A stretch of 64,000 nt of DNA from Rhynchopus sp. YZ270_cl-10 (lineage: Eukaryota; Euglenozoa; Diplonemea; Diplonemida; Diplonemidae): the NCBI GenBank assembly GCA_964035575.1, contig OZ037845.1, forward strand, positions 310,001-374,000, written 5' to 3'. The notes below the pieces were generated by a model. It did no database searches and was not told where the DNA came from. It saw only the letters and a list, made by a program, of their open reading frames with translations. Within the stretch, counting starts at the first letter, position 1, and every line of letters starts with the position of its first letter. The translations under genes and the position numbers were made by a program. This document shows positions 11,501-23,212 of this stretch, piece after piece.

Positions 11501-11557
11501 TCATATACTAACTATTCTACTGAATAGATGGTATAATAGGGTGCACTAAATGTACCA
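11501..11557 (+). repeat. U repeat (CATATACTAACTATTCTACTG)
   Basis: CATATACTAACTATTCTACT, GAATAGATGG, ACTAAATGTACC. Sister copies at 11912-11970 and 15030-15065 keep the CTATTCTACTGAATAGA half-palindrome. Confidence 0.65.
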
Positions 11558-11569
11558 CCAAAAAGAAAG

Positions 11570-11612
11570 AAAAGTTTATAAGATGAACCTAAGCTCGTGC
11601 TTAGTCATCCCA
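11570..11612 (+). repeat. R1 hairpin repeat
   Basis: GAAAAGTTTATAAGATGAAC, CTAAGCTCGTGCTTAG, TCATC: a shortened loop but a perfect CTAAGC/GCTTAG stem. Confidence 0.8.
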
Positions 11613-11689
11613 GAAAAAATAGTAACCCATACTGCAGGATCATAGGTATTTTTATTGCATACCCCCACTGCAACAAAAAATGTGAATTC

Positions 11690-11720
<31 letters not shown>

Positions 11721-12607
11721 TTGAGTTCTAGACAGGACTTTTTCCTGCCAGGGCTTTTTTGAAATGTGAATTCAAAAAGAAAAATAGTTTCATGAAAAAA
11801 AGAAAAATATGGTTTCGCACGAGCAAGTCCAGGTACTTCAGGCAGGTAGCTGCACTATCCTCCTGTGATTGGTCACCTTTTAAAATAGAGAAGAAAAATA
11901 ACAAAACAATGCCATATACTTTCTATTCTACTGAATAGAAGGTACAACAGACTAGGTACTAAATGTACCCAAACCCTTCTTGGGTGTATTGTTTGTTTCT
12001 GATAGCGACGTGGACTCGGTTTTTTGTTTTTTGTTTTTTGAAAAAGAAAGTTTCAATGTACCCCTTCATAAAAGTCCGTGAGGTTATAACCAGTAAATTT
12101 TACCTTATAATAAATAGCATTACCCTCATTGGTACGAATTATGGGCAGACAATTCCATAAGGATACAGCCAAGTACATTTTTTTCTACCTCTCAAATTAA
12201 AAAGCACAAAACAATATATTCTATAATTTATCTCTCTTCGATGCTCCTGTTTTTTTTTCTTTTTGCAATGAGTGCGCTGCTGTGCCACATCAAGGAAGGG
12301 CACTCATGCACTTCAGAACAAGGAAGGGGTATCTTTTCTTTTGGAAAAAAAAACCCCCCCCTGACATAACCAAAGTAACGCTTTTAAAATGAACCTACAC
12401 GACGAAAACCCTCTGTAATCTCCACCCTCTTGGAGACCAAGCCCAACAGGGGAGCATCTGCTCGATGAAAGGGGAGGTGCGTGGCAGAGGCCTTTCCGTA
12501 AGGCGTACCTTCCCCGGAGTTAGCTGCTCTCCCCCTTCACAGAAATGCTTACATGGAGAAGGGGGAATGCACGATTTTTTATGCGCAAATTGAGACGAAA
12601 CAAATAA

Positions 12608-12710
12608 AAATATAGTGAAGTTGGATAGTGCAAAACGCCTCTGGGACGCAGGACACTGACTCCGTGGGTTTATCGAACCCCGGAGTGTTGCTGATGCAGG
12701 CATCTCCGAC
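12608..12710 (-). repeat. R2 repeat with tRNA-like B box (SINE-like)
   Basis: Read on the minus strand: GCCTGCATCAGCAACACTCC, then GGGGTTCGATAAACCC (a B-box-like pol III word, GGTTCGA), then TGCGTCCCAGAGGCGTTTTG and a pyrimidine-rich end. About a dozen shorter copies share the GAGGCGTTTGCACT tail (for example 24527-24570, 26457-26535, 28574-28615, 29845-29900, 30550-30612, 38158-38210, 52928-52985). All are in this orientation. Confidence 0.65.
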
Positions 12711-13922
12711 GGACCCATATAAAAGAAAAACCAAAACTAAAAACCAAAACCAACCAAAAAAAAAAAAAAGACAAAACTAGAAAAAAAGAATAGATGATGA
12801 GCCAATTCCCCCCTACGTTCATCACAAAAAAAGATCACAAAGTCCAGACACGACAAAAACGCTTTTTCAGAAAAAGCTTCGAACACTGGACAAGCCCGGT
12901 GTACAACGTATCTGAAAAAGAAAAAAATGGCACTTTTTCTTCCCACCCATTTCAAACCCTAGCAAGAGAGACAGTGAGCGGCACCTCCTTTGCACAGGGG
13001 ATGATAGGAGAGGTGGAGGGAAGGCGGGGTTACGAAAGACACCCCCTCCGGGGCAATGGTTCTGCGTTCAGGAATTTGCCCACGTCTGCTTTTTCAAACA
13101 TTTGTTTGCACACACACATACACCTTGGGCCATATTCTGCGCAAGAATTGCCCCTATTAGTTATCAAACACACAAACACACAGATGATTCTTGGACAATG
13201 TTCCAACTCTTGGGAACTAGCCCCACAACTACGTTCAACACACACACAGAATGCCGCATGGTAGCATCGTGGCATCGTGGCACAACACAGATCATTAGCA
13301 ATGTTAAAACGGAGTGGATAAAGACGGAAGAGGGAAACCCTATAGGAGCTGTGTTTGACCACACACGACGTTACATGTCATATGACATGGTAGAAACGAT
13401 GGCATATCATAATGGCATGTACCACGTGTCATATCTGTACAGAACACACACGTTTCTAAGGTTTTGCTATGTGGTACATGTCATTTGACATGTCAGAAAA
13501 GTGACGTATTGTTGCCTATGTCACGATGACATGCAAAATGACTGTAAAACTAAACATAACATTATACCAACTGTTCTGTCCTTACTACTCTACTACTATG
13601 TTTTTCGTTGACCGCAGCCATTTAGGCTCGTTGCCTATGACACACATGATAATGGATGAGGGGGAGGATTCAAAAGGAAAAAGCGTAAGACGGATCTATC
13701 GTTGGTTTTAAATATGTTTAGTTTCCAATAACACTTCGTGTGTGCAATAAATAAATTCATCAGCAATAAAAAAAAAGGGAGAACCAGTGTGTTGAAATGG
13801 TCGCACTACCCCACATACAACAGGCGTTCCCACTGCAGTACCATGGTGCCCACGTTTCCATCACAAAACCAGGTAAGAGGTTTGTGAGTAGAAAAACTTA
13901 GCACATTTGGTGTTACCGATCT

Positions 13923-14050
13923 GCTGTCGGGGACATGTCAACGACATGTCAATATAGGGGGGGTGTGTCATTTTCCCCTGTATACCTTGTGTCAAGGACA
14001 TGTCAAGGACCTGTCAATATGGGCCCTTTCGGGAACACCAACATTACTTA
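13923..14050 (+). repeat. GACATGTCAA short repeats with CGGGAACACCAAC end
   Basis: GGGGACATGTCAACGACATG, TCAATATAGGGGGGG and, 50 bp on, AAGGACATGTCAAGGACCTG, TCAATATGGGCCC, GGGAACACCAACATTAC. Same family as 4559-4650. Confidence 0.6.
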
Positions 14051-14710
14051 AAACTCGTGTGGGAGTGTTCATTCATTTTGAATGGTTTGCTATACTTGCT
14101 ATAAAAAAAGGGATAGCATGCGTTGTGCACGCTTTCGTCATGAAGAGACGGGGAGTGGGTGTGCAAAAAGAAGAGAAAAAAAAAAAAAGGACATACTGGA
14201 GGGAGAAAAATGTGCCTCAAACGACGCATAAAGTTTCAGTTATTATCAAAAATCACTCTTTTTTTTTGCACGTTTGTGCTCATAACAAATAAACACAAGA
14301 GACACTCTTCTCCTGAAGAAACTACGCGTATTTGAGGAATAGTAAAGTGAAAAGAGAGAGAAAAAAAGAGCAGTTGAAGGAATGTGCTAAACCGCATCTC
14401 AGTCGAACTCATACAAGGGTGGGACATCAGTGGTCCGTACCGTAAGAGAACGGAGGCGGTTCAAAATAAAATAAAATAAAAACCCAGGAGTGGGAAAATC
14501 AGAACTCTGGGGGGGTGCCACAGTTCAGTTTGTCAGTCACATAGGTCAAGAGCAGCTGGCAGGCAGGGAGAAGGGGTCAGGGGCTTTCGAAAAAAAAAAA
14601 CAGGAATTGTTGAGAGAAATTTAACCAAAACATTTTTAGCCACTGATCCCTTCTTCTACTATACCGCAGGAGTCATGGATCCTTTTTTTTCCCTTTTTTT
14701 TTGAAAACTT

Positions 14711-14870
14711 GGTTGTATTAGGGTAGCCACCCTCGTGTACACGGCGGAGTCCACCCGGGGGGAGTACCTAAATAGGGGGACTCAAATAGTCCCCCTATTC
14801 CGACACCCCAAAAGAGTCACTCCCCCCCGGGTGGACTCCACCGTGTAAGCTAGAGTGGCCACACCATACC
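14711..14870. mobile_element. MITE with imperfect inverted arms of about 50 bp
   Basis: The left arm starts GGTTGTATTAGGGTAGCCAC and includes GGCGGAGTCCACCCGGGG. The right arm ends in the inverse (CCCCGGGTGGACTCCACC, then GAGTGGCCACACCATACC). Between them is a perfect inner hairpin (AATAGGGGGACT, loop CAAAT, AGTCCCCCTATT). T runs flank it. No target duplication is clear. Related arms lie at 5947-6005, 24930-24984 and 37788-37840. Confidence 0.7.
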
Positions 14871-16825
14871 TTTTTTTTTCCTTTTTGCAGTCCATTGGAT
14901 GCAGATGACTGGACTCTTCCTGTACCAAAAGAACTTTTGGCTGCAGACTTTGCTGATATCTGGTAGCTGCCTCTCCCCATTGGCAGTCTTCACTGTTTTT
15001 GTAGGGCACAATATTGTTCAAAAATTGTTTCATATACTAACTATTCTACTGAATAGAAGGTGTTGATCAAAAACAAAAAAGAATTTCAACCTATGCATTC
15101 AATACATGGATAGCAAAGAAGAGAGATCAAAAAAAAAAAAAAAAAAAGGTTGAAACGTAATAACGTAGGTGACAACTCTCCCCCACAACGTAGCAAGCAA
15201 AACGACGTGGGGGGAGGGAGGTGCAAACAAAGCCCTTTTTGTTGTGTCGACCATCGCCTCAGGACCCGCCTTGGGGAAGGGTTTGTACTCAATGCTGGCC
15301 CAAGACTTTTTGTACTACGGAAGGTATAGACGCCGTCCTGAACCCTCGAGAGCAGCTTTTTTTTTTTATGAAAACCCCCAATTTACCAGGATAAGGTTCT
15401 CGCGAGTGCGGAACACCCTCCCGGTACTTCTTTCCTGTCGCTAAGGGGGATGTTTGTAGGTTACGGTTTTGAGACCGCCCTTGTAATAGATGAAGAGTGA
15501 TGGAGGGGAAAAAAACACGCGACTTTTTTTTTGCATTTTTTTTTTTTTTTGCAAAATATGAACAATCTTGAGAGTTATGATGAAATATTGAAAAGAGAGA
15601 ACAACAACAGCAAAGGAAGAAAGTGAAGTTGACAGTGCAAACGCCTCGGCGGAAACCTTCTCCAACTTCGGCCTTCAATGTTCTCCATTGAATATTCGCT
15701 ACTAGGCGGACGCAGGCACGTGGCACTCCCGAATAACACTACCGTACCCACCACACACAGAATGCCACACTGCACGGGATAGTGGTTACAGACAACTCTC
15801 TCTGACAGCCCTCTCATGACATGTGTACCAAAGAAAACGAAAAAAAAACAACGAAAAATTTAATACAGAGGGGAACCAGCAAGAAAACGGTATTTTTGTT
15901 TTCCGTGTGTCCGCCCGGATTCAGCACTGCGGCCTTTTGATAATCCACACTGTCATCCAGTGTACTGTATTTTGTTTTTTGAGGGTCCATGCACGACACA
16001 TGGCCCCCTTAAATTTTTGTTTCAAAATCATTTTCAATTAGGGGAACGAACGTTTGAGGTAGGGGATGTCCGTCTGAACCGGAAGGACAGTGTGCAACAT
16101 ACATTCTGCGTGATACGACTTCGGGAAAACGTTAATAAAGAAAATATACAGTACCAAATACTAAGCACAACATATTTTCTGAAATATTACAAACATAGTA
16201 AATATGAGATTTTTAAGGTGCCCAAATCTCTACTTGGGCACCTCAAGAAGAAAAAAAAAATACGTGGATAAAAATTACATCACAGAAAGAGTCAAACTAT
16301 GAAGGACTTTTTGTTAGCCCTTTTTTCAGAAATTTTAGAAAAAGCTTTTTCTTTTGCTGCTCAAGTGTGAATCGAGATAAAAAAAAAATGTACCGTCCTC
16401 CGCTGGCTGCTACCAACCAAACGAAGGATTCCAACGCGTTTTTTGTTTTCATTCTGCACAAGCAAAAATCAAAAAAAAATCTTTTCCATTTGTCTCTGTG
16501 CGTTGTTAGGTATGATTTTTTTTTCTTTCTGACCCTGATCCTGGAAAGACGGTGGAAGGGTGAAACACTATTCCATTTTTTTTTTCCCCGATTTTGGGGG
16601 GGGGGGGGGGGGGAGATTTGACTCACCGAGACTACTTTGGGTAGCCTATCCTCCAGCCACATATAATAGAACCTACCAGGTCACAATGAAGGGTGAAGGG
16701 AGTATGGGGGGAAAATAAAGAGGAGTTGAAACATGCTAAAAACGCACTCTCAGTTGAGCTCGGGACGTAACGACCTGACGGAATAAATAACGGAGACGGT
16801 GTTCGTTTTTTGCTTCGCAAAGTTG

Positions 16826-16876
16826 GTTACGTTTTTTGTTTTTTGTTTTTTGTTTTTTGTTTTTTGTTTTTTGTTG
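16826..16876 (+). repeat. TTTTTTG heptamer microsatellite
   Basis: About six to seven head-to-tail units of GTTTTTT. Confidence 0.85.
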
Positions 16877-16900
16877 TTCACTTGGTGTTGTGTGTAGAAT

Positions 16901-16943
16901 AAAACGAAGTTCTAATGATTCTAAGCTTCGTGCTTACTCACCT
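16901..16943 (+). repeat. R1 hairpin repeat
   Basis: AAAACGAAGTTCTAATGATT, CTAAGCTTCGTGCTTA, CTCACCTT. Confidence 0.65.
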
Positions 16944-17534
16944 TTTTAAAAAAAAATATGTTCATACTGAGTACACTGAAACCCTAGAAGGGGGGTAAAA
17001 CTCTTCAAAATTTGCACTAAACTAGGAGTAAAGACTAGGTTGGTTTTTCACTGCTTGCCCTATGCATGAAAAACAGAGGAGCAGAGACACTCCATGCTAT
17101 GAGGATATGAGGAGCTTCATCCCACGCGAAAAAGAGAAAAATAAAATAAAAAGGGATTACTCCGAAGTATAGTGAGAGAGTGCAAAAAAAAAAAAAAGAG
17201 AAGTTTAGAAGATGAACGCCTCTTGTTAAAAAAACCATACATTCGTGAAGAACGTGTTGCAATAACAATGATAGAAGAGAGAGAGAGAGAGACAGCACGA
17301 AGAACTCATTCAGAGTCCCTAAAAGAAAACAATAGCAAAACCAAATCAACTACACACTCAGTAGGATGTTCAGACGCAATGTGCACTGAATAGGTCGTAT
17401 AGGGGACGCAATAAGGAGACTAATAGGAACCCGAAGTCTCTGTTGACTAACCAAAAAGAAAACATACAAGAAGACGGAGCCGGAACACAAAAGGGGGGAG
17501 GGAAAGGTAAAAACAGAACAGTAACAGAACAAGA

Positions 17535-20500
17535 CTACTCTGCCAGCAAAATCGCCTCGGGCCCGGTCTCTCTCGGCACTGAGGTGCACGACGCAAAGTA
17601 TGGGTCCTCAAGCAAGGCTGTTGCTGATGCACGACACGACGGGTCACGTACCAAACATCTATTCAAAAAGGCTTCTGCGTCCTGAGGTATGCCCGGTGGC
17701 AGAGGTGGCCCAGCGCTGGAGGAGATGATGCGTGCGATCGTTTGATGTGCAGGTTCGTTTTTGCTCTTCCGCCAAGGTGTGACACCAAGCATCTCAATGA
17801 CGGTGCAGCCCAAAGACCAGATGTCGCACCGTGTGCCGTACTCCTCGGATTGCCCAGTGTGCTTCTGTTGCTGAAGCACCTCGGGTGCCATCCAAAAGGG
17901 TGTGCCCACACACGTCTGTGCACCATGTGCACCAAACGTTTCATGCTCCTCATCATCAAACAGCTTGCTGCAGCCAAAGTCAGACAGCTTCACCGTCGCG
18001 TCAATCGACAGCAGAAGGTTGTCTGCCTTCACGTCGCGGTGTGCAATCGCAGAGCGTCCGTTGTTCCCGCTGTGCAGGTACGCCAGTCCCAGAAGCACGT
18101 GGCGTGTGTACTCACGCACTGTGTCCTCGTCCAGTGCTGCCTTCCGTGCACGCAGCAGGCTCTTCACAGACCCACCAGGCATGTACTCCATGAAGATCTC
18201 AAGACACGACGCATCACGCCACATGTGTCCCAGGTACTGCACAACGTGTGGGTGGTGCAGGGATCGCATCAGAGTGAACTCCTGTTCCACACGCATCCGT
18301 GCCTTTGCCGAGTGTGACGCACCCAACTGCATCTCCTTCACTGCCACGTAGCGGTAGGACCCCCTCAGTGACGCAAGGTAAACAACCCCAAACGACCCCT
18401 TCCCCAGTGCAGGACGCATCTTCTTGCACGTCTTCATCTCCTCTTCGGTGACTTCCATTCTTATGGGTGCGTTGTTGGAGATGGCTGTCAGGTTGGCTGA
18501 GGCGTTTGCCCAGAGCGAGATGAAAGGGTGGTGGAGGAGCTGCGGGGCAGCGTCACGCTCAAGTGGGTTCTTCTTCATACACATCGCGATGAAGTCATCT
18601 GCATGCTCAGAGACACCCTGCACAATGTTCTCTGGTGGGTACTTCGGTGCATGCGCCAGGTAGTACCATTGGTTCGGCCCTCGCGACTTCCCAGGAGGCA
18701 CACCCTTGTTCAGCACCTCCGACACTGTGCACCCCAAGCTGTAGATGTCTGCAGGTGTCCCAGCTTTGATAAAGATGGTCCCACACTCCAGCACCTCAGG
18801 TGCGATCCAGTTCGGACTCCCGATGTGCGTGTTGTCCGCTGTGCCTATCGTCGAATCCCCAACGCTGAAGTCGGGTGTCTCCCCCGCAGGCAGCATCCCC
18901 CACCCCTCCTCCTTGTTGAGCTTCTTCAAGGAACCAAAGTCGCACAGCTTTGCCGTCCCCTCTGGTGTCAGCAGGATGTTGTCGCCCTTGATGTCCCTGT
19001 GCACAACTTCGTTGCTGTGCAGAAACGACAGTGCCTGCAGCACTTGGTGGATGTAGTACGCAGCTGTTGCCTCCTCCAGACGTGTGTCCATCCCACGCAC
19101 AAGCGCACCCAACGTGCCCCCTGACACGTACTCCATCAGGATGCAGAGACGGCCCCCGACAGGGTCGAACACCACGTCCAGCATCTCTGTCAGGTGTGGG
19201 TGGCGAAGGCCTTTCAGCAGCTCCAACACCACATGCGCGTCGTCTGCGTCCCTCCTCTGCGCACCTCTGTGCTCCTTCATTGCACAAGTCTGCCCTGTTG
19301 CCTCCACCACCCCTATGTACACTGTTCCAAACGAACCTGACCCAATTTGGCGCCCACGGACCCAGGTTTGGAGGGCACGGTTTGCAGGACCTTCAACGTG
19401 CGGACCCATTGGGAGCGAGCTGGTCAGTGTCTCACCACGGGTCATCACCGTTTTGATGAAGTTTTCAGACGCGCTCAGTTCGCCAGCACCCCTGCCATAT
19501 TCTATTGTCCCTGAGCTGGGTGGCGAGTACAGGGACGCAGAGGCGCCACCGGACGTCGTGATGGTAGTCGACGAGCCTGTAGGCTGGCTGTGGCTCGCAT
19601 ACGAAGCCACCCCTGACACCCCTCCTGACGTCCCTACGTCGACCCCAGACGCGGGCGCCATCTCCTCGTCCTCATTGCCGTAGCCCTCCCGCGGAAGGAA
19701 CATCTCCGTATCAGGCGCAGGCTCCACGTTCCTCCTCCTCCGCCTCCTGACCACCAGGAGGTACACCATCAGCACACTGCACACCAACGCCACCCCCAAC
19801 ATAACCCCAAGCACTGCCCACTGTGAATCCCCAGAATCTGCCGCGCCCACCTCAGGAACTTCAGTTTGTGTAGTTTGTCCAACACCTGGCCCTTGAGTCA
19901 GCGGAACAGCAGTATCTGGAGCGTCGGTGTCTGGAGCGTTAGTTTTGTGAACATGTGGAATGTGAGTGCGCATACCCGGAGTGTCAGTATCTGGAGTGTT
20001 GGTCTGCCCTGGGGGGGCCGTGTCCGGGGCGGGAGTATCCTCGACTATTGGTGCGGGTGTTGTTGGCGCAGGTGTTGTTGGTGCCAATGTTGGTGCGGGT
20101 GTTGCTGGTGCCGATGTTGGCGCCAATGTCTCTTCTGGGGTCGTGCAACAATAATCGATGTTTTTTTTGCAGTTCGCCACGGTGCCGCAGTCGTAGAACC
20201 CTCCCATGGGTTTGGCGTGCGACGGGTACGGACAGCGGATTGCATGGCACGTCGCCGACAGCCCCGACACGCATGTTGTCAGTGCCTCACGCTCCTCCAT
20301 GTTTCCGGTATTCCCCCACAGCAGGACACCTTGCAGGGTGTACGCCACGAAGCCGTTGTCCAGCGGCATGACGTAGTCTGTACCGGCGATGGGTGGTGTG
20401 AAGAGCGACCCTCCGCGGCCTCCCCAACCAAACACCGTCCCGTTCGTGAACCGCACCGCAAACCCCATGCCGCGTGTGGAGCTGTATATTTGGTCAATCT

Positions 20501-21674
20501 CGGTGCCGAAAAAGGACGCCACCGTCCCCGCATCGCCACCGTGGTCGCTGTCCCCCCAGGCCGTCACGGTGCGCATATCTTTATGCAGCGCCACAAAGGC
20601 ATGCTTCGATGCGAACACCTCCAGCACGTCCGCACCCATCCTTGCTGCCACTGTCGCAAGGTTACCTTCATCCTCCGACCCCCATGCAACGGGCGTCCCA
20701 TCATAGTTTATCACCACCGTCGCACCGTACGTAGTCTGCATACGGCTTGGGTCGTAGGCATTGAAGTCCATTGCTGCGTACACTGTGGAGCTGTTACCCG
20801 ATTGGGGGCCTGCAGTAGGTGAGTTACCAGACCACGCAATGACTTTGCCTGAGAGGGTCGCTGCAAGGAAGGTGACGCTGTCGTCCCCTGGGGTCATCCG
20901 GATGTCGACAATGAAGTTTTGGGAGAGAATCCGGGACACCGTGGTGGTGTCTGCACCTGCACTGTCATCTCCCCAGACGTAGAGGGAGCCGTCAGTATAG
21001 CCCACTGCATACGCACCTTGCCCATGCCCTGCCAGCTTCGACGCAGCTTTTTTGGGTAACATCCCTGGACATTTATAACCCGCATCCCCGAAACACACTA
21101 TATAGCCAGCTATCTGTGGTGGATTCATCAAAAAAGCTAGGCCATTGTTCCCTTTCGCTGCGTGTGTCATGTAAGTGAACTTCCCTAAGTTTCCATAAGG
21201 GTTGTAGAAAGTATCCGCATTGCGTCCCAAGATACGCAGAAGGCTTGAAAGATCGAGAGAAAAATAGGTCCCAAAATGGGTAGAGTAAACAGCCTGCTGG
21301 CGGAATACGGGTGGGGTGGTGTTGGTGGGGATTTCAAATCGTGCCCCGTCCGCTCCTTCGGTCGTCCCTATTGAGTAGAGAAACGGCTGCACGCTGCGGG
21401 CAACAATCAAACCATAGTCCGAGCTTTCCACTATACTCGCGTACTGCAGGTAGGCTGCATCCTCCGATTCGTTGTAGCCTGACATCAGACCTTCCCCGGA
21501 CCCACCATAAAGCAACACCCGACTATCATCGCACACCTGATAGCAACCGCCCTGAACGCACCGTCCCGGGTACATCCCATTCGCATAGGTATCCCTTTGA
21601 TAAGAGTTGTACGGATACTCTCCAGCGACCCCACCATACAAAAGAATTGTCAAAAGCCCCGCCGTTCGGGTCAT
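17535..21674 (-). CDS. RCC1-like receptor with tandem MAP3K-like kinases, paralog C
   Basis: A 1379-residue intronless frame from MTRTAGLLTILLYGGVAG, a signal peptide. Then GRCVQGGCYQVC, RCC1-like blades (LYVWGDDSAG, VTAWGDSDHGGD, VFGWGGRGG), a Cys cluster (CHAIRCP to DYCC), a long Thr/Pro/Asp-rich stalk (repeats of the type APTTPAP and TDAPDT, probably O-glycosylated), a membrane helix at about 615-645 followed by a run of Arg, then kinase 1 (about 771-1055; GSGSFGTVYIG, AMKE, VHRDIKGDN, CDFG, NWIAPEVL) and kinase 2 (about 1081-1358; GKGSFGVVYLAS, VAVKE, AHRDVKADN, SDFG, FWMAPEVL). It is the most diverged of the four in the N-lobe and C-lobe of kinase 1. The central parts of both kinases remain almost identical to B and D, suggesting patchy gene conversion. 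Confidence 0.92.
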   Translation of the reverse strand: MTRTAGLLTILLYGGVAGEYPYNSYQRDTYANGMYPGRCVQGGCYQVCDDSRVLLYGGSGEGLMSGYNESEDAAYLQYASIVESSDYGLIVARSVQPFLYSIGTTEGADGARFEIPTNTTPPVFRQQAVYSTHFGTYFSLDLSSLLRILGRNADTFYNPYGNLGKFTYMTHAAKGNNGLAFLMNPPQIAGYIVCFGDAGYKCPGMLPKKAASKLAGHGQGAYAVGYTDGSLYVWGDDSAGADTTTVSRILSQNFIVDIRMTPGDDSVTFLAATLSGKVIAWSGNSPTAGPQSGNSSTVYAAMDFNAYDPSRMQTTYGATVVINYDGTPVAWGSEDEGNLATVAARMGADVLEVFASKHAFVALHKDMRTVTAWGDSDHGGDAGTVASFFGTEIDQIYSSTRGMGFAVRFTNGTVFGWGGRGGSLFTPPIAGTDYVMPLDNGFVAYTLQGVLLWGNTGNMEEREALTTCVSGLSATCHAIRCPYPSHAKPMGGFYDCGTVANCKKNIDYCCTTPEETLAPTSAPATPAPTLAPTTPAPTTPAPIVEDTPAPDTAPPGQTNTPDTDTPGMRTHIPHVHKTNAPDTDAPDTAVPLTQGPGVGQTTQTEVPEVGAADSGDSQWAVLGVMLGVALVCSVLMVYLLVVRRRRRRNVEPAPDTEMFLPREGYGNEDEEMAPASGVDVGTSGGVSGVASYASHSQPTGSSTTITTSGGASASLYSPPSSGTIEYGRGAGELSASENFIKTVMTRGETLTSSLPMGPHVEGPANRALQTWVRGRQIGSGSFGTVYIGVVEATGQTCAMKEHRGAQRRDADDAHVVLELLKGLRHPHLTEMLDVVFDPVGGRLCILMEYVSGGTLGALVRGMDTRLEEATAAYYIHQVLQALSFLHSNEVVHRDIKGDNILLTPEGTAKLCDFGSLKKLNKEEGWGMLPAGETPDFSVGDSTIGTADNTHIGSPNWIAPEVLECGTIFIKAGTPADIYSLGCTVSEVLNKGVPPGKSRGPNQWYYLAHAPKYPPENIVQGVSEHADDFIAMCMKKNPLERDAAPQLLHHPFISLWANASANLTAISNNAPIRMEVTEEEMKTCKKMRPALGKGSFGVVYLASLRGSYRYVAVKEMQLGASHSAKARMRVEQEFTLMRSLHHPHVVQYLGHMWRDASCLEIFMEYMPGGSVKSLLRARKAALDEDTVREYTRHVLLGLAYLHSGNNGRSAIAHRDVKADNLLLSIDATVKLSDFGCSKLFDDEEHETFGAHGAQTCVGTPFWMAPEVLQQQKHTGQSEEYGTRCDIWSLGCTVIEMLGVTPWRKSKNEPAHQTIARIISSSAGPPLPPGIPQDAEAFLNRCLVRDPSCRASATALLEDPYFASCTSVPRETGPEAILLAE

Positions 21675-22944
21675 TTTAAAACACAGATTATTTCATTTAA
21701 GCTTTTCGGAGGAGGGGGAGGGAAGGAGGGAGGGGGACGGGAAAAAAGAAGTGTTGTCTGAAAAGGTGGTATGTGAATGTAGGGGAACGGGGGGATTGAA
21801 AAAAAAAAAAGAGAAGTTTTTTCTTCTTTCCTGATCGTCTTAGGGAGAGTGAGGGAGAATGAGGGATGAGAGGCGTTGTTGGGGATCGCTAGGATTTTGG
21901 CAAAAAGAAAAAAAAGAAAAAAAGAAAAAAAAAGGGGGTGTCTTGCAATACAGTGTACCAAGCCACTACCTCAAAAGAAAAAAGACCATACATTGAAATC
22001 CCGGGGAGTCACGGGGAGTTTGGCAAAAAATCAAAAAAAACGAACTCCCCGTGAGTGTTTTTTTGGTTTCGAGAGTTTTCGAGAGTGTTTTTTTTTTTTT
22101 TTACGGAGAGTTTTCGCGATTAATCGCGACAAAATTCGCGATTAATCCCCGGGAGTAAAATCGCGATTTTTTGTAGCATTTTACCCCAAACACAACCGTG
22201 CACACCTGGTGCTATCCGCATCTGACCTGTGCCCACCTGGGCACACGTTCAGTCTACGTACTCACATTACACCTACCGATTGATTCGCAAAATGCACCCA
22301 CCACGACAGAGGGGTGATAAGCCTCGCGGCTTTAGGCGGCACAGTGGTGGCGGACATGAGCAAACGAGCCCACAGGTCGATCACAAATGCGACGGGTTAA
22401 TTCCGCGCTTGGAAATTATCCACACCTGTTTAAGATATAATTACGCTTAAATTACTCTGGGCGAAAAATGGTACACCATACCAGCACTGAAGCATACCAC
22501 CACATGTAAGCAGGGCTATTTTAAATATGGGGATAAGGAACAAGAAAAGGGTGAAAACGGGTCGAGGCTTCCCGCCGCAGGCGGAAATTCTTAGATGCCG
22601 TGCACTTTTCCAGGTGGTTTGAAGAGTGATCTGACCATATTGTCCCAGTATAGCAGTACACCCAATAAATCCATTGGAGAAGGAACATTGCACTTTTGAC
22701 CACCACAGAATACATGTTGCCAGCCACACCACTAAAGTACAAAAACCCCCTCGGAACGTAGTGAGAGCTTGTGAAAAAATCTCTCCCCGTTCATAGATGG
22801 CCCAGTTTTCGAGATTTTTTCATAAATTCGCGATTAATCGCAAATTTTTATTTTATAAATTGGCAGTGTTTCCCAGCATCTCACCTAACTCTGAAAATAG
22901 GTGAGATTTTGCGGTTTTGCGGGTTTTTGTATAGGTGTGGCGAG

Positions 22945-22969
22945 CCCGGGCGCGCTTCGCGCGCCCGGG
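22945..22969. repeat. GC-rich perfect hairpin
   Basis: CCCGGGCGCG, loop CTTCG, CGCGCCCGGG. Ten perfect pairs inside the hAT element. Confidence 0.9.
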
Positions 22970-23212
22970 TCCCCACCTTAGCTCAAGTTGGGGGCCTCCG
23001 GCGGAATGCGAGAATTTCTCGGAGTTCGGCACTTCATTGATATTTGCACCAGGCACACGTGGTACACGAATTATCAGTAACCTCAGTACATTTACAAAAT
23101 AAACGGCAGTCATGGCAGTCATGGCAGGCATGGCACCCAAGCGAAGCCACGGTACGCAACATTTCTAAAAATTGTTGACATAAATGTCACTGTCGTTGGA
23201 AGATTGGGGGGT

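Larger units (their letters stand above)
10879..17534. other. Intergenic, no gene; AT-rich with dispersed repeats
   Basis: 6.6 kb without a supported gene. It contains R1 copies (11570-11612, 16901-16943), R2 copies (12608-12710, about 15617-15665, about 16720-16790), three copies of a CATATACTAACTATTCTACT repeat (about 11501-11557, 11912-11970, 15030-15065), short TTCTTGCGCAGAATATGGCC repeats (11057-11095, with diverged versions at 10932-10985 and 11119-11190, and inverted at about 13115-13152), an inverted-repeat MITE (14711-14870) and inverted TGACATGTCA words at 13370-13510. Long poly(A) runs are common. Confidence 0.7.

Noticed and set aside
13600-13640. ACCGCAGCCATTTAGGCTCG, resembling the dinoflagellate/perkinsid spliced leader (CCGTAGCCATTTTGGCTCAAG type)
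   Set aside because: Several mismatches, no donor GT or Sm-like site after it, and a diverged relative (CACAGCCATATATAGG) at 28779 shows it belongs to a dispersed repeat.
22575-22605. GGAAATTCTTAGAT, like a conserved word of 18S rRNA
   Set aside because: The match is one short word; surrounding sequence does not follow rRNA, and it lies inside a transposon nest.
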